Part shown: positions 16,441-28,576 of the stretch, piece by piece | How positions within the stretch are numbered: position 1 is the stretch's first letter | How the letters are laid out: each line of letters starts with the position of its first letter | Source: Bombella intestini | Lineage (GTDB): Bacteria > Pseudomonadota > Alphaproteobacteria > Acetobacterales > Acetobacteraceae | Length of the DNA: 64,000 bases | Assembly: GCF_002003665.1 (NCBI RefSeq) | Contig: NZ_JATM01000001.1 | Location: 248,001-312,000, forward strand | Direction of reading: 5' to 3' | Notes under the pieces: model-generated | What the model saw: only the letters and a program-made list of their open reading frames with translations | The model's database searches: none | Told to the model about the DNA's origin: nothing | Translations under genes and position numbers: made by a program

Positions 16441-17592
16441 TTACGAGCCTGTCTTGGCCGCTGTGCCGCCGCTGGCCGTGCTGGCGGTCTGTGTTGCCTG
16501 CGCTGCCTGGGCGGTGTTCAGGGAGAACTCGTTGCCGTCCGCCACGGGGATGGAGAGGATGGCCGTGGCCTCACCACGCAGGGACCAGCCGGAGGTGACT
16601 GTCATGAAGCTCACCGTGTCCGTCCCCTCGGCCCCGATAGGCCCGGAGATCTCGGCGGGTACCTCACGGTCCACGAACAGGGCGTTGCAGGCCCGCTCGT
16701 CAGGCTGGAACTCATCGCCAAACACGTTGGTATCAAACTGGCCCTGTGCTCCCATGTCCGGCAGTTCCGGGATGGTCAGGATGACCGCATCCGTGCCGCT
16801 TTCACCACGACCCCGCAGCGTGTCATCCGGCGCAAACTGCACGTCCACGTTGGAGGCCTTCATCACGTCAATGATGGACTGGATGATGCTGGCAGACCCG
16901 GCACCGGGACGCTGGTAGGACGTCAGCTCCACGATGCGGGAGGCCAGAAGCCCCAGCACACGCTGCGGGGCGAGGAAGACGACCCGTACCGGTGGTCCGC
17001 CCGCATTATACTGGGCGGAGATGCCCAGAAGGTTGCAGGCGTTCAGGCGGCCTGTGATGGCTCGTAGGAACGCCTGTAATGCCTGACCGGGGTCATAATC
17101 ATCCAGCGTGGTCTTGCCGTTACTGTCGGCCTGAAGCCGTTCCCGCACCGTGCCGGAGGCACTGTTGATGAGGCCCTCGCCATTCTGTGGATTGAAGCCG
17201 AACAGGGCGGCATCACGCAGGAGCTGGAAATGGGCCTGACGCATGGCCATGGTGTAGGCACTGGCCAGGGAGATGTTCCAGTTCGAGGCGGCGTTGAGGT
17301 CTTCACGGGAATAGGCGACACGTACCTTCTGCTCGTAAGCCGGGGTGGTGATGTAGTCGGCCTTGATGCTGACGCTGGGCAGCTCGTTGTAGCCTGTCTG
17401 GCTACCCTTTGCGAGGGTGCGGAGGTCCAGCACCGGGACATAGACGGCCTTTGCGCCTTCGGTCAGCTTTACATCCGGCCCATCACCGGGAAAGAGCCTC
17501 ATGAAGCCGGAGCGGACGGCATTATTGAGCAAGAAGCGGGGAGAGGTGAATGACGGATTGACCGTCATCCGGGCGGGGGCAATCAGTGCCAT
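16441..17592 (-). CDS. Major capsid protein (HK97 fold, DUF2184-like)
   Basis: 383 residues. The order scaffold/protease, cement, capsid is typical. Features include FTSPRFLLNNAVRSGFMRLF near the N-terminus, DYITTPAYEQKVRVAYSRED, a spine-helix-like segment (SAYTMAMRQAHFQLLRDAAL), FLAPQRVLGLLASRIVE and a C-terminal FMTVTSGWSLRGEATAILSI. The end is a low-complexity Ala/Thr/Ser tail. These match capsid proteins of the DUF2184 class. No separate delta domain is obvious. Confidence 0.78.
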   Translation of the reverse strand: MALIAPARMTVNPSFTSPRFLLNNAVRSGFMRLFPGDGPDVKLTEGAKAVYVPVLDLRTLAKGSQTGYNELPSVSIKADYITTPAYEQKVRVAYSREDLNAASNWNISLASAYTMAMRQAHFQLLRDAALFGFNPQNGEGLINSASGTVRERLQADSNGKTTLDDYDPGQALQAFLRAITGRLNACNLLGISAQYNAGGPPVRVVFLAPQRVLGLLASRIVELTSYQRPGAGSASIIQSIIDVMKASNVDVQFAPDDTLRGRGESGTDAVILTIPELPDMGAQGQFDTNVFGDEFQPDERACNALFVDREVPAEISGPIGAEGTDTVSFMTVTSGWSLRGEATAILSIPVADGNEFSLNTAQAAQATQTASTASGGTAAKTGS

Positions 17593-17612
17593 GAGCGTAT
17601 CCTTTCAGAGGG

Positions 17613-18275
17613 TCAGAGCTGGATGAGGACGAGAACGGAGCTGGCCTTCGGGTCGTCTGAGCGCAGCCAGTTGAGGGTGCCTTCCGTCTGGTCGTAATTC
17701 ACCAGCAGGCCGCCGGTCTCATAGACCTCCAGCAGGCGCACCGGGATGGTGGAGCCGTTACTCCCTGCCACTAGACGCTGGTTCTGGAAGTCCCAGCCGA
17801 AGGAACCGTTGGTCAGCTGCCCGACCTGATTGAGCAGGGCCGGGTCAGCCGGAACAGGCACTCGCACGTTGGAGCCAAAGCGGGCAAAGCCGATGGAGTT
17901 GCCGGGATAGGCCTGCGGGGCACGGCTGGAGGGCGTGATAACCATGTGGTTGGCATGGTCGTACAGTGCAAAGCCGGTGATGTCCGTTGTGGAGGTGGCC
18001 CGCTTGAGGGCGGACCCCATGCGGCCATTATTGGGGGATGTGCCGCTGTTGACACTGGCCCCCATGCCGGGGATGCGCCCGATCCGCTCGGAGACGGCAA
18101 CGCCGCCCCACATGGGCAGCGTTTCTTCCTGATCGACATAGCCGATGGAGAGGCGGTAGCGGGCTGCCGGGTCGGCCACCATGAGGCCCTGAATGGCCCC
18201 TGTCGTGGAGCTGTTGAACAGGCCGGAAGCCTGTGTCGTGGCGTAGGGGGAGAAAGAAGGCGTATTTGTTGCCAT
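17613..18275 (-). CDS. Capsid cement (decoration) protein
   Basis: 220 residues. Pro/Gly-rich N-terminus followed by RYRLSIGYVDQEETLPMWGG and beta segments such as VRLLEVYETGGLLVNYDQT. Proteins of this length between the scaffold/protease gene and the capsid gene are commonly structural cement proteins that stabilise the expanded head. The call rests on order and general pattern. Confidence 0.6.
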   Translation of the reverse strand: MATNTPSFSPYATTQASGLFNSSTTGAIQGLMVADPAARYRLSIGYVDQEETLPMWGGVAVSERIGRIPGMGASVNSGTSPNNGRMGSALKRATSTTDITGFALYDHANHMVITPSSRAPQAYPGNSIGFARFGSNVRVPVPADPALLNQVGQLTNGSFGWDFQNQRLVAGSNGSTIPVRLLEVYETGGLLVNYDQTEGTLNWLRSDDPKASSVLVLIQL

Positions 18276-18290
18276 GAGGGAAGTTCCTTA

Positions 18291-21704
<3,414 letters not shown>

Positions 21705-22217
21705 CTATGGTTTGGCCAACGCTTTGCGGGCTTTCTCTGTCAGCATGTTGTCGGGCAGCTGGTCGAGGTGGTAGAGGTAGCGGCCCCGGCAGGAGCAGAA
21801 GGGCAGCTCTCCAAAGCTGTCCATGTCCTCGTAAATCCCGGCCCCTTTGGTGATGAGGCCCTGCTTGTAGGCCCAGCCATCCCGAAGGACGTAGATTTTC
21901 CCATCCCGGGCCAGATGTTCCTTGCGGTGGTTGTAGTTTGGCCGCCCGGCGTTGGCGTCCCAGACTACGGCGATGGCTTTGTTGTCCGAGGCCACAAGGT
22001 AATTGATGTTCGAGTTGAGCTTGGCTGTCTGGTCGATGATGACCCGCCGCTTCTCGAAAGGCTGGGACCGTACGGGTTTGGCGATGTCCGCCTTGATCTC
22101 CCGTGCTTTCTCCGGCGTCACCCGTCCAGGGTTCTGTGCCGTGGCCCAGCCGGAAAAGCGTTGCAGGGTGCGTTCAATCGCCTGTGTGCGGTTCAGGGTG
22201 ATGAGATTGGCGGCGGC
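21705..22217 (-). pseudogene. Truncated MuF/SPP1 gp7-like head morphogenesis gene (C-terminal part)
   Basis: The minus frame is open from just after a TAA at about 22218 to the stop at 21705, about 170 codons; a possible GTG start at 22121 would give 138 residues. The visible part has the MuF-type end: VIIDQTAKLNSNINYLVA, YNHRKEHLARDGKIYVLRDG and PFCSCRGRYLYHLDQLPD, a Cys-x-Cys element often seen as H/P-x-C-x-C in this family. Full MuF/gp7 proteins are 250-500 residues, so the N-terminal half is missing. The portal and terminase genes expected upstream are absent, so this marks a deletion or prophage edge. Confidence 0.7.
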
Positions 22218-22354
22218 TTATCAGCCCGTAGGCGAAAGCTATCAAGGCAACCAATCCCAGAAGCCATTACATACTGTCTTCCCTCATGGTGGTGGTGATA
22301 TGAGGGGGATGGTTCCCCCTCATACCGTTAGTGGGATTTAATTAGACTGGCCAG

Positions 22355-22480
22355 CTAGTAACCCATGTCTTTGACCGTTGTGGCAACTGTGCAGACTGTT
22401 TGTACTACGACAAGCCAGAGGATTATTTCCTCACGATGGAGGATTTTCTCATAAGTAGCCTCATTTTTGTCGAGTTTCAT
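22355..22480 (-). CDS. Possible 41-residue membrane peptide
   Basis: ATG 22480 to TAG 22355 encodes MKLDKNEATYEKILHREE followed by one hydrophobic segment (IILWLVVVQTVCTVATTV) and a short end. Charge distribution and a single helix fit a small anchored peptide, phage- or toxin-related. No clear ribosome site is visible. Low confidence. Confidence 0.35.
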   Translation of the reverse strand: MKLDKNEATYEKILHREEIILWLVVVQTVCTVATTVKDMGY

Positions 22481-22818
22481 TGTCTTAATAAGTATTCTAT
22501 GCGCAAATTGTGGTTATTATGAAATAATAATTTTTTTGCTTATTATAACAATGTCACCTGCTAAGGCGGGGAACACGTTTAAGCCTACAAGACCCATCTG
22601 AGATAATTTCTTCATTGTATGACCGGAGTGACGATGAAGCGCATGTAGAGGTGCAATTATTGATATTATATCAAGCTGTTATTTCAACGATGAAATAGTA
22701 TTATTGAAAACGAATAAGATGAAGATTTTGGTTTTCATTTTTACGTTATTTTAGAACGGCAAAATGTAAAGAAATGAATATTCCATCGGAAATGGATGAC
22801 CTTGCTAGGAGCAACACC
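22481..22818. other. AT-rich intergenic stretch
   Basis: No convincing gene. The composition is sharply more AT-rich than the prophage. A GAGGGGGA/TCCCCCTC inverted repeat lies nearby at about 22300-22321 without a T-run. Promoter for the downstream secreted-protein gene presumably lies here. Confidence 0.5.
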
Positions 22819-23214
22819 ATGAAACACCTCATCCTCGTCACCGCCGCTATCATCGGGCTGTCTGGTGCGGCAATCGCCGGGACAAAGAAAAGTGGTCACC
22901 ATAGCTACGGCTATCAGCCTGATGAAAGAGGCATCGAGGCACCCAGTAGTCAAGTGGATGTTGAAACAGAAATTAAACTTCGCAGAATGGGATTGTCCGC
23001 TGATCATGCCCACTGGGGGGCATGGGCTATTCGGAACAGGCCTTACAGTTCCTGTGGTGAGGAGCTGACCGACCTCATGATGGTTTACGACAAGGGGCGG
23101 CTTACCCATAAGCTTGTTAAAGTCCAGAAGGTTGTCGAGGGGATGGTTCGCCTCATGGAGCGTGATAGCCCGTGCACGCGCGAGGAAGTTGGGGCTCCTG
23201 ATCCGTCCCAATAA
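22819..23214 (+). CDS. Small secreted protein of unknown function
   Basis: 131 residues from ATG 22819, chosen because AGGAG lies eight bases upstream and the product then begins with a clean signal peptide (MKHLILVTAAIIGLSGAAIA, cleavage likely after AIA). The mature protein has His-rich GHHSYGY, two Cys (YSSCGEEL and DSPCTREE) likely forming a disulfide, and a helical C-terminal half. It is the first plus-strand gene after the prophage and is followed by a terminator. Function unknown. Confidence 0.65.
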   Translation: MKHLILVTAAIIGLSGAAIAGTKKSGHHSYGYQPDERGIEAPSSQVDVETEIKLRRMGLSADHAHWGAWAIRNRPYSSCGEELTDLMMVYDKGRLTHKLVKVQKVVEGMVRLMERDSPCTREEVGAPDPSQ

Positions 23215-23262
23215 GGGAGAACGGTTTTCAGTCATGGGGCTTTCCCTGACTACATACGTTTA

Positions 23263-23290
23263 GGGGGCGGCATTTCTGCCCCCTTTTCTT
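23263..23290 (+). terminator. Rho-independent terminator after the secreted-protein gene
   Basis: GGGGGC/GCCCCC stem followed by TTTTCTT, 49 bases after the stop. Confidence 0.75.
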
Positions 23291-23399
23291 GAAACAACTC
23301 CAGATCATCCCCGCACAGGCGGGGCACAGTGTAAGTCGCCCGTGAGGTGGTCATGTGCGTCTCTCTGGGCAAACGGTTTCGGGCAGGGAATGTGTGAAT

Positions 23400-24482
23400 C
23401 TACAGACCGGCATGTAGGCCGGTTGTTCTGGTTTTTTCCGGTGTCTGAGTGGCACCCTGACTCTGCATGGTGGTCTGCCTGATCTCCTGTTCTCGGCGGA
23501 CAAGGTTCCTGAAGTATGAATCTTCGTCAGGCTTACCGTTCGACGATGCGGATGCCTGGGAAGCTTTTGCTTCAGGAACGAACGTACGTTTTTTGGCTTC
23601 GGTTGAGGCATTGTCAGGGGTAGCGGCTTTGGTATTTTGGATGGCTTGGTGCGCTTCGTCGAGCTTGTGGCGGGTGGCGAGACCAATGACACCGTCGGCT
23701 TTCAGGCCGCTGGCCGTCTGGAACGTTTCAACCGCCTGTTTTGTCGAAGAGTCGAATTTTCCGGTAACGGCAAGCGGTCGGCTGTCCTTGTCCCTGTAAC
23801 CAAGGTCCCTGAGTTCATTCTGGACCTGCGAGACCTGGCTGCCATGAGAGCCCTGCCGCAATGTTGGCGTGGGGGCCAGTGGATCAGCCATTCCGGGTTT
23901 GTAGCCCATCTCCAGGCGTGTCTCCCACTCATGCACCGCCTTTATGCGTTCTGACAGACCGTTGTATCCGCCGTTAATACCGTACGTTGCTCTAGTGATG
24001 TCTTCCTGCTGCCCTTTGGAAACTACGCGGGTCCTCCAAAAATCGACTGCGACTCTGGCGGCGATTTCTGGTTTGGCGGCGTCGTCCGGGTGATTGACCA
24101 GATCCATATTTAGACGCTGGCCTGTCTCTCGATAATTTTCATGTCCAGTTAACTGAATGAACCCGCGGCCACGATATTTATAGCCGTCTCCTGGCTCAGG
24201 GTTGCCCCCCTTTAGTTGTCCCCACTCGCCACCATAGACAGTATTACCTATAGACTCAGGACCGCCTGCGACGATTGAACGAGCCTGGTCCAGGGTTTTC
24301 ACTCCTCGGTTTGGAAATACTTCCAGAAGCCTCTCTGGAGAATAGTGCAGGTTCTCTTCAAGATGCTGGAAATTGCCAGATTCGACCTGCACCTGACCCA
24401 TGAAATTGGCAAGTTCTTTACGACTGGTGATGCCTGAATCCATGGCCGCTTTCAGGACAAGATCGGCATTTTCTTTCGACAT
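23400..24482 (-). CDS. GH19-type muramidase/chitinase with peptidoglycan-binding domain, copy 1
   Basis: 360 residues from ATG 24482 (GGGGGGAAGAA just upstream), no signal peptide. Residues 1-190 are a GH19-type catalytic domain: QVESGNFQHLEENLHYSPER (catalytic Glu in VESG/EEN region), GDGYKYRGRGFIQLTGHENY and a conserved NGGYNGL. Residues about 215-285 form a PG_binding_1 repeat (LRQGSHGSQVSQVQNELRDL, FDSSTKQAVETFQ, GVIGLATRHKLD). The last 75 residues are polar and disordered. Such enzymes serve as phage endolysins or secreted antibacterial effectors. It follows the secreted-protein gene with 115 bases between and exists in a second full copy. Confidence 0.85.
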   Translation of the reverse strand: MSKENADLVLKAAMDSGITSRKELANFMGQVQVESGNFQHLEENLHYSPERLLEVFPNRGVKTLDQARSIVAGGPESIGNTVYGGEWGQLKGGNPEPGDGYKYRGRGFIQLTGHENYRETGQRLNMDLVNHPDDAAKPEIAARVAVDFWRTRVVSKGQQEDITRATYGINGGYNGLSERIKAVHEWETRLEMGYKPGMADPLAPTPTLRQGSHGSQVSQVQNELRDLGYRDKDSRPLAVTGKFDSSTKQAVETFQTASGLKADGVIGLATRHKLDEAHQAIQNTKAATPDNASTEAKKRTFVPEAKASQASASSNGKPDEDSYFRNLVRREQEIRQTTMQSQGATQTPEKTRTTGLHAGL

Positions 24483-24597
24483 TTCTTCCCCCCAATCTCG
24501 CAAGATCACAGCCCCCCTGAACCTCAAGACGCAAGACTCAGGGTGGCTATGGAAAGCACAGGTATCTTCGTATTTGAAATGGATCTATTTTATTACC

Positions 24598-25170
24598 TTA
24601 TTTTATTTTGGGAGGTACTTTTGTTTGAGGAAGTACGTTTCCATCTAGCTCTGGGTCAGGTCCCCAACTTCTTGTGATATCCAAGAGGAGGCGTCCATTC
24701 AATGCATCGAATGCTGTGCTGGGTTTGCAGTCAAATTCAGCAGAAGCATCTATCTGGTTGACAGGTTTTACTATCACTCCAGAATTTTCTAAACTGGCAC
24801 CCGAAATATTGAACAGGATATATTTCGTGTTGTCTTTTACAAAGGAATAAGCGTTGCCGCCTGTACCGCCAGCATATGAGAGACGAGATGTCCGAAAATT
24901 GGCACGTGCCCGCCCTTTGGCTGGATAGATCAGTTCTGGGTGCGAAGGGGTTCCAAAAACATAGCGTGCAGCGGGAGGGGTGGCCTTGCCCGGAGCCAGG
25001 CAGAGCGAAACGATCTTGTGGCTTCTGGCGATGGGGCAGCTGAAGGCGACCTGTTCGTCTGGAGCACACAGAGAGGGTGAGGGTGCAGCCTTGGCCTGAC
25101 CAGATACGCAGAGGGCCAGCGGCACTAGGGGTAGGGCACGGCGAAGCATATCAAAAAAACGACTATTCAT
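24598..25170 (-). CDS. Secreted Cys-containing protein paired with GH19 enzyme, copy 1
   Basis: 190 residues. The N-terminus is a signal peptide (LRRALPLVPLALCVSGQAKA, cleavage near KAA). The mature part has Cys in SLCAPDEQVAFSCPIARS and IVSLCLAPG, a YVFGTPSHPELIYP segment, GGTGGNAYSFVKDNTKYILF and a late Cys in EFDCKPS. The compact beta pattern is like small periplasmic inhibitor or immunity proteins. Because it is always encoded just upstream of a peptidoglycan hydrolase, a protective role against that enzyme is a reasonable inference; direct evidence is lacking. Confidence 0.65.
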   Translation of the reverse strand: MNSRFFDMLRRALPLVPLALCVSGQAKAAPSPSLCAPDEQVAFSCPIARSHKIVSLCLAPGKATPPAARYVFGTPSHPELIYPAKGRARANFRTSRLSYAGGTGGNAYSFVKDNTKYILFNISGASLENSGVIVKPVNQIDASAEFDCKPSTAFDALNGRLLLDITRSWGPDPELDGNVLPQTKVPPKIK

Positions 25171-25410
25171 GCTAAACTCCCATTATCAAAAGTTTCGATT
25201 GCAGTTTTTCTGTCGGCCCGTCATGGGGAGACAGGACCCGGGTGGTGCCCCAGACGGTGATGGTCTGTGTACGGCTCAACATGGAGAAACCTCCCGGCCA
25301 AAAACCGCCTCGATATCGGGGTGTGCGGCCTTCTGGAGGGAACATGTGATCCGTGAGATGGTCATGTGCGTCTCTCTGGGCAAACAGTTTCGGGCGGGAA
25401 ATGTGTGAAT

Positions 25411-26490
25411 CTACAGACCGGCATGTATGCCGGCTGTTCTAGTTTTTTCTGGTGTCTGAGTGGCACCCTGACTCTGCATGTTGGTCTGCCTGATCTCCTG
25501 CCCTCTGCGGAGAAGATTCTTGAAGTACGAATCTTCGTCTAGCTTACCGTTTGACGATGCGGACGCCTGGGAAGTTTTTGCTTCAGGAGCGCACGCACGG
25601 TTTTTGGCTTCGGCTGGCGCATTGTCAGGGGTCGCAGCCTTGGTGCTCTGGCTGGTCTGGTGCGCTTCGTCGAGCCTGTGGCGGGTTGCGGGGCCAATGA
25701 TACCGTCGGCTTTCAGGCCGCTGGCCGTCTGGAACGTTTCAACCGCCTGTTTTGTCGAAGAGTCGAATTTTCCGGTAACGGCAAGCGGTCGGCTGTTCTT
25801 GTCCATGTAACCAAGGTCCCTGAGTTCGTTCTGGACCTGCGAGACCTGGCTGCCATGAGAGCCCTGCCGCAATGTTGGCGTGGGGGCCAGCGGGTCCGCC
25901 ATCCCGGGCTTGTAGCCCATCTCCAGGCGTGCCTCCCACTCATGCACCGCCTTCATGCGTTCTGACAGACTGTTGTATCCGCCGTTGATAATTTTCGTTG
26001 CCAGAGTGATGTCTTCCTGCTGCCCTTTGGAAACTACGCGGGCCCTCCAATAATCGACTGCGACTTTGGCGGCGATTTCTGGTTTGGCGGCATCGTCCGG
26101 GTGATTGACCAGATCCATATTTAGACGCTGGCCTGTCTCTCGATAATTTTCACGTCCAGTTAACTGAATGAAACCGCGGCCATGATATTTATAGCCGTCT
26201 CCTGGCTCAGGATTACCGTTTAGTTGTCCCCACTCGCCACCATAGACAGCATTGCCTATAGACTCAGTACCACCTGCAACGATTGCGTGAGCCTGGCCTA
26301 GGGTTTTCACTCCTCTGTCAGAAAATAGCTCCAGAAGCCTCTCTGGGGAATAGTGCAGGTTCTCCTCAAGATGCTGGAAATTTCCGGATTCGACCTGCAC
26401 CTGGCCCATGAAATTGGCAAGTTCTTTACGACTGGTGATGCCTGAATCCATGGCCGCTTTCAGGACAAGATCAGCATTTTCTTTTGACAT
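25411..26490 (-). CDS. GH19-type muramidase/chitinase with peptidoglycan-binding domain, copy 2
   Basis: 359 residues from ATG 26490, near-identical to the copy at 23400-24482, with the same catalytic region (VESGNFQHLEENLHYSPER, YHGRGFIQLTGRENY), the same PG-binding repeat and tail. Differences are scattered substitutions and a one-residue deletion (QLNGNPEPG instead of QLKGGNPEPG). In the segment after GQQEDIT the two copies differ most (LATKIINGGYNSL against RATYGINGGYNGL), so substrate or partner specificity might differ slightly. Both look intact. Confidence 0.85.
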   Translation of the reverse strand: MSKENADLVLKAAMDSGITSRKELANFMGQVQVESGNFQHLEENLHYSPERLLELFSDRGVKTLGQAHAIVAGGTESIGNAVYGGEWGQLNGNPEPGDGYKYHGRGFIQLTGRENYRETGQRLNMDLVNHPDDAAKPEIAAKVAVDYWRARVVSKGQQEDITLATKIINGGYNSLSERMKAVHEWEARLEMGYKPGMADPLAPTPTLRQGSHGSQVSQVQNELRDLGYMDKNSRPLAVTGKFDSSTKQAVETFQTASGLKADGIIGPATRHRLDEAHQTSQSTKAATPDNAPAEAKNRACAPEAKTSQASASSNGKLDEDSYFKNLLRRGQEIRQTNMQSQGATQTPEKTRTAGIHAGL

Positions 26491-26584
26491 TTCTTCCCTC
26501 TCCAATCTCGCAAGATCACAGACCCGCCCTGAGCCTCAAGACTTAGGCTCAGGGCAGTTGTGGAAGGCGCAGGTATTCCTGTAA

Positions 26585-27157
26585 TTATAAAGGGATATTT
26601 GTATTTTTTGTTACAGGAAGTACGTTTCCATCTAGCTCTGGGTCAGGTCCCCAACTTCTTGTGATATCCAAGAGGAGGCGTCCATTCAATGCATGTGACG
26701 CTGTGCTGGGTCGGCAGTCCAACTCAGCAGAAGCATCTATCTGGTTGACAAGTTTTACTATCACTCCAGCGTTTTGTAGACCGGCACCAGATATATGGAA
26801 CAGGATATATTTCGTGTTGTCTTTTACAAAGGAATAAGCGTTGCCGCCTGTACCTCCAGCATATGCGAGACGAGATGTCTGAAAATTGGCACGTGCCCGC
26901 CCTTCGGCTGGATAGATCAGTTCTGGGTGCGAAGGGGTTCCAAAAACATAACGTGCAGCGGGAGGGGTTGTTTTACCTGGAGCCAGGCAGAGCGAAACGA
27001 TCTTGTGGCTTCTGGCGATGGGGCAGCTGAAGGCGACCTGTTCGTCTGGAGCACATAGAGAGGGTGAGGGTGCAGCCTTTGTCTGACCAGACACGCAGAG
27101 AGTCAGTGGCACTAGGGGTAAGGCACGGCGAAGCATATCAAGAAAACGACTATTCAT
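26585..27157 (-). CDS. Secreted Cys-containing protein paired with GH19 enzyme, copy 2
   Basis: 190 residues, near-identical to the protein at 24598-25170, including the signal peptide and all Cys. Variation is concentrated in the last 70 residues (HISGAGLQNAGVIVKLVNQ, ELDCRPSTASHALNG) and the very C-terminus (VTKNTNIPL). It again precedes the GH19 gene by 94 bases in the direction of transcription. Confidence 0.65.
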   Translation of the reverse strand: MNSRFLDMLRRALPLVPLTLCVSGQTKAAPSPSLCAPDEQVAFSCPIARSHKIVSLCLAPGKTTPPAARYVFGTPSHPELIYPAEGRARANFQTSRLAYAGGTGGNAYSFVKDNTKYILFHISGAGLQNAGVIVKLVNQIDASAELDCRPSTASHALNGRLLLDITRSWGPDPELDGNVLPVTKNTNIPL

Positions 27158-27395
27158 GCTAAACTCCCATTCTCAAAAGTCTCGATTGCAGTTCTTCTGT
27201 GGACCCATCTATCGGGAGACAGGACCGGGGTGGCGCCCCAGATGGCAATGATCTGCGTATGGCTCAACATGGAGAAACCTCCCGGCCAAAAACGGCCTTG
27301 ATATCGGGACGCACGGCTTTCTGGAGAGAGCATGTGATCCGTGAGATGGTCATGTTGCGTCTCTCTGGGCAAACGGTTTCGGGCAGGGGCTGTGT

Positions 27396-27574
27396 GAGGG
27401 TACATACAGGCATGTATATTCGTTGTTCGGTCTGTCCCGGTGTTTGAGTGGCCCCCTGACTCTGCATGCCAGTCTGCCTGAAATCCTATCCTCTGCGAGC
27501 AAGGTGGCTGAAGTATGACTTTCCATTAAATTCATTGCCCCCGGCATCACGCAATCTGCATTTTCGTTTGGCAT
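27396..27574 (-). pseudogene. Decayed third copy of the GH19 gene
   Basis: The minus strand keeps the GH19 start in altered form (MPNENADCVMPGAMN compared with MSKENADLVLKAAMD). After about 15 codons it jumps to the gene's 3' end (NGKSYFSHLARRG compared with NGKPDEDSYFRNLVRRE), with frameshifts and an early stop. The catalytic and binding domains are deleted. It closes the tandem array. Confidence 0.75.
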
Positions 27575-27746
27575 GGCCTTTACTTGATGCGACGTATGTA
27601 TTTCCTTTATTCTGTCGAAGGCAGTCCGTGATCTTCCAGATTAGAATCTGTCTGCCAATTCTTGGTGTGAGCAGGGGCATGGTATGTACGGCCTGTGCCC
27701 ATGATCGGAACGAGCATTAGGAGGATGAGATGGTCTTTCCATTCAT
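27575..27746. other. Non-coding junction between the array remnant and the phage relic
   Basis: Only short frames without ribosome sites. No known element seen. Confidence 0.4.
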
Positions 27747-28075
27747 TGCGAGTTCTCCGTCTGCTTCTTTATGTTTTTGATGTAGCCTTCGCTGGTCAGG
27801 AAAGCCGTCTTGACCGAATGGTAGTTGCCTTTCGGAAACAGCCTGACAGAGGATAGAAGTGGTCTCCTATTAGGGGATTACCCGATAATCTGGCACACAT
27901 GCCCAGCGGCGGTATAGACAATACCGGCGGCAGTGACGGACGACATGGCAGGGCCTTTATGGCCGCCTCCTGCCGCGTATCGTAGCCTGTTGCGGGCATG
28001 TTCAACATCTTGTCCCTGTAAGGTGCTGGGTTGGCATCTGCCTTTTCCAGCTGGTCCAGCACCTTGCGTCTCTTT
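27747..28075 (-). pseudogene. Scrambled relic of the phage composite (nuclease/NUDIX) gene
   Basis: Three pieces match the large gene at nucleotide level but in changed order. 27747-27896 resembles 20288-20443 (C-terminal part of module 2). 27894-27955 resembles 20013-20070 (NUDIX start, [14 protein letters not shown]). 27955-28060 resembles 21500-21605 (module N-terminal part, LDQLEKADANPAPYRDK). Stops and frame changes interrupt all pieces. Confidence 0.75.
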
Positions 28076-28195
28076 CTGTCGATATGCTTCGGTTTATCTG
28101 GAGGGCCTTGTCGTTAGGGTCTGCTTTTCCAATATACGCAGGGCTGTACGTCATGGATGTTATGGCGTGCTTTTACGTTAAAAAGGAAAAGTCTG

Positions 28196-28576
28196 ATGTT
28201 CTTGAGTCATATTGTTGTGGGATCGAATGACCTGGAAAAGGCCAAAAAGTTCTATGATGCCCTTTTTTCTGTCATGGGGGCTGAGTTCTGTCCGCAAGAT
28301 AATCCGAACAGAGTCGTGTACCAAAAAGACGGGCAAATCTTCATCATTACGCGCCCTATCAATGGCGAAGCGGCTACAGCCGCGAATGGTGGAACAATTG
28401 GGCTTGCTCTACCTTCTGCAGAAGCGGTTCGTAGTTGGCATAAAGCAGGTGTTGAGGCAGGAGGACAGAGCATCGAAAATCCACCGGGTGAGCGTACCGT
28501 TATGGGTATGACACTATATCTAGCTTATTTGCGGGATCTTGATGGAAACAAGCTCTGTGCATTCCATAAAATGTAA
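28196..28576 (+). CDS. VOC-fold (glyoxalase/bleomycin-resistance-like) protein
   Basis: 126 residues from ATG 28196 (AAAAGGAAAA upstream). The VOC pattern is clear: FLSHIVVGSNDLEKAKKFYD at the start, VVYQKDGQIFIITRP, then the second half with HKAGVEAGGQSIENPPG and YLAYLRDLDGNKLCAFHK. His5 and the late acidic positions are candidate metal ligands. Substrate unknown; related proteins are often annotated as lyase-type or resistance-like. It is monocistronic with its own terminator. Confidence 0.8.
   Translation: MFLSHIVVGSNDLEKAKKFYDALFSVMGAEFCPQDNPNRVVYQKDGQIFIITRPINGEAATAANGGTIGLALPSAEAVRSWHKAGVEAGGQSIENPPGERTVMGMTLYLAYLRDLDGNKLCAFHKM

Larger units (their letters stand above)
23341..27395. 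repeat. Tandem duplication of a two-gene unit, period about 2.0 kb
   Basis: The marker CGTGAG(G/A)TGGTCATGT starts at 23341, 25352 and 27340, giving periods of 2011 and 1988 bases. Each full unit holds a GH19-type gene, a secreted-protein gene and a 230-base spacer; the third copy is only a remnant. Units are highly similar at the nucleotide level, so the duplication is recent or maintained by gene conversion. Confidence 0.9.

Noticed and set aside
22300-22321. GAGGGGGA/TCCCCCTC inverted repeat as terminator
   Set aside because: No T-run on either side.
27154-27405. 83-codon minus-strand frame overlapping the secreted-protein start
   Set aside because: The equivalent frame in the other repeat unit is disrupted, so it is not under coding constraint.
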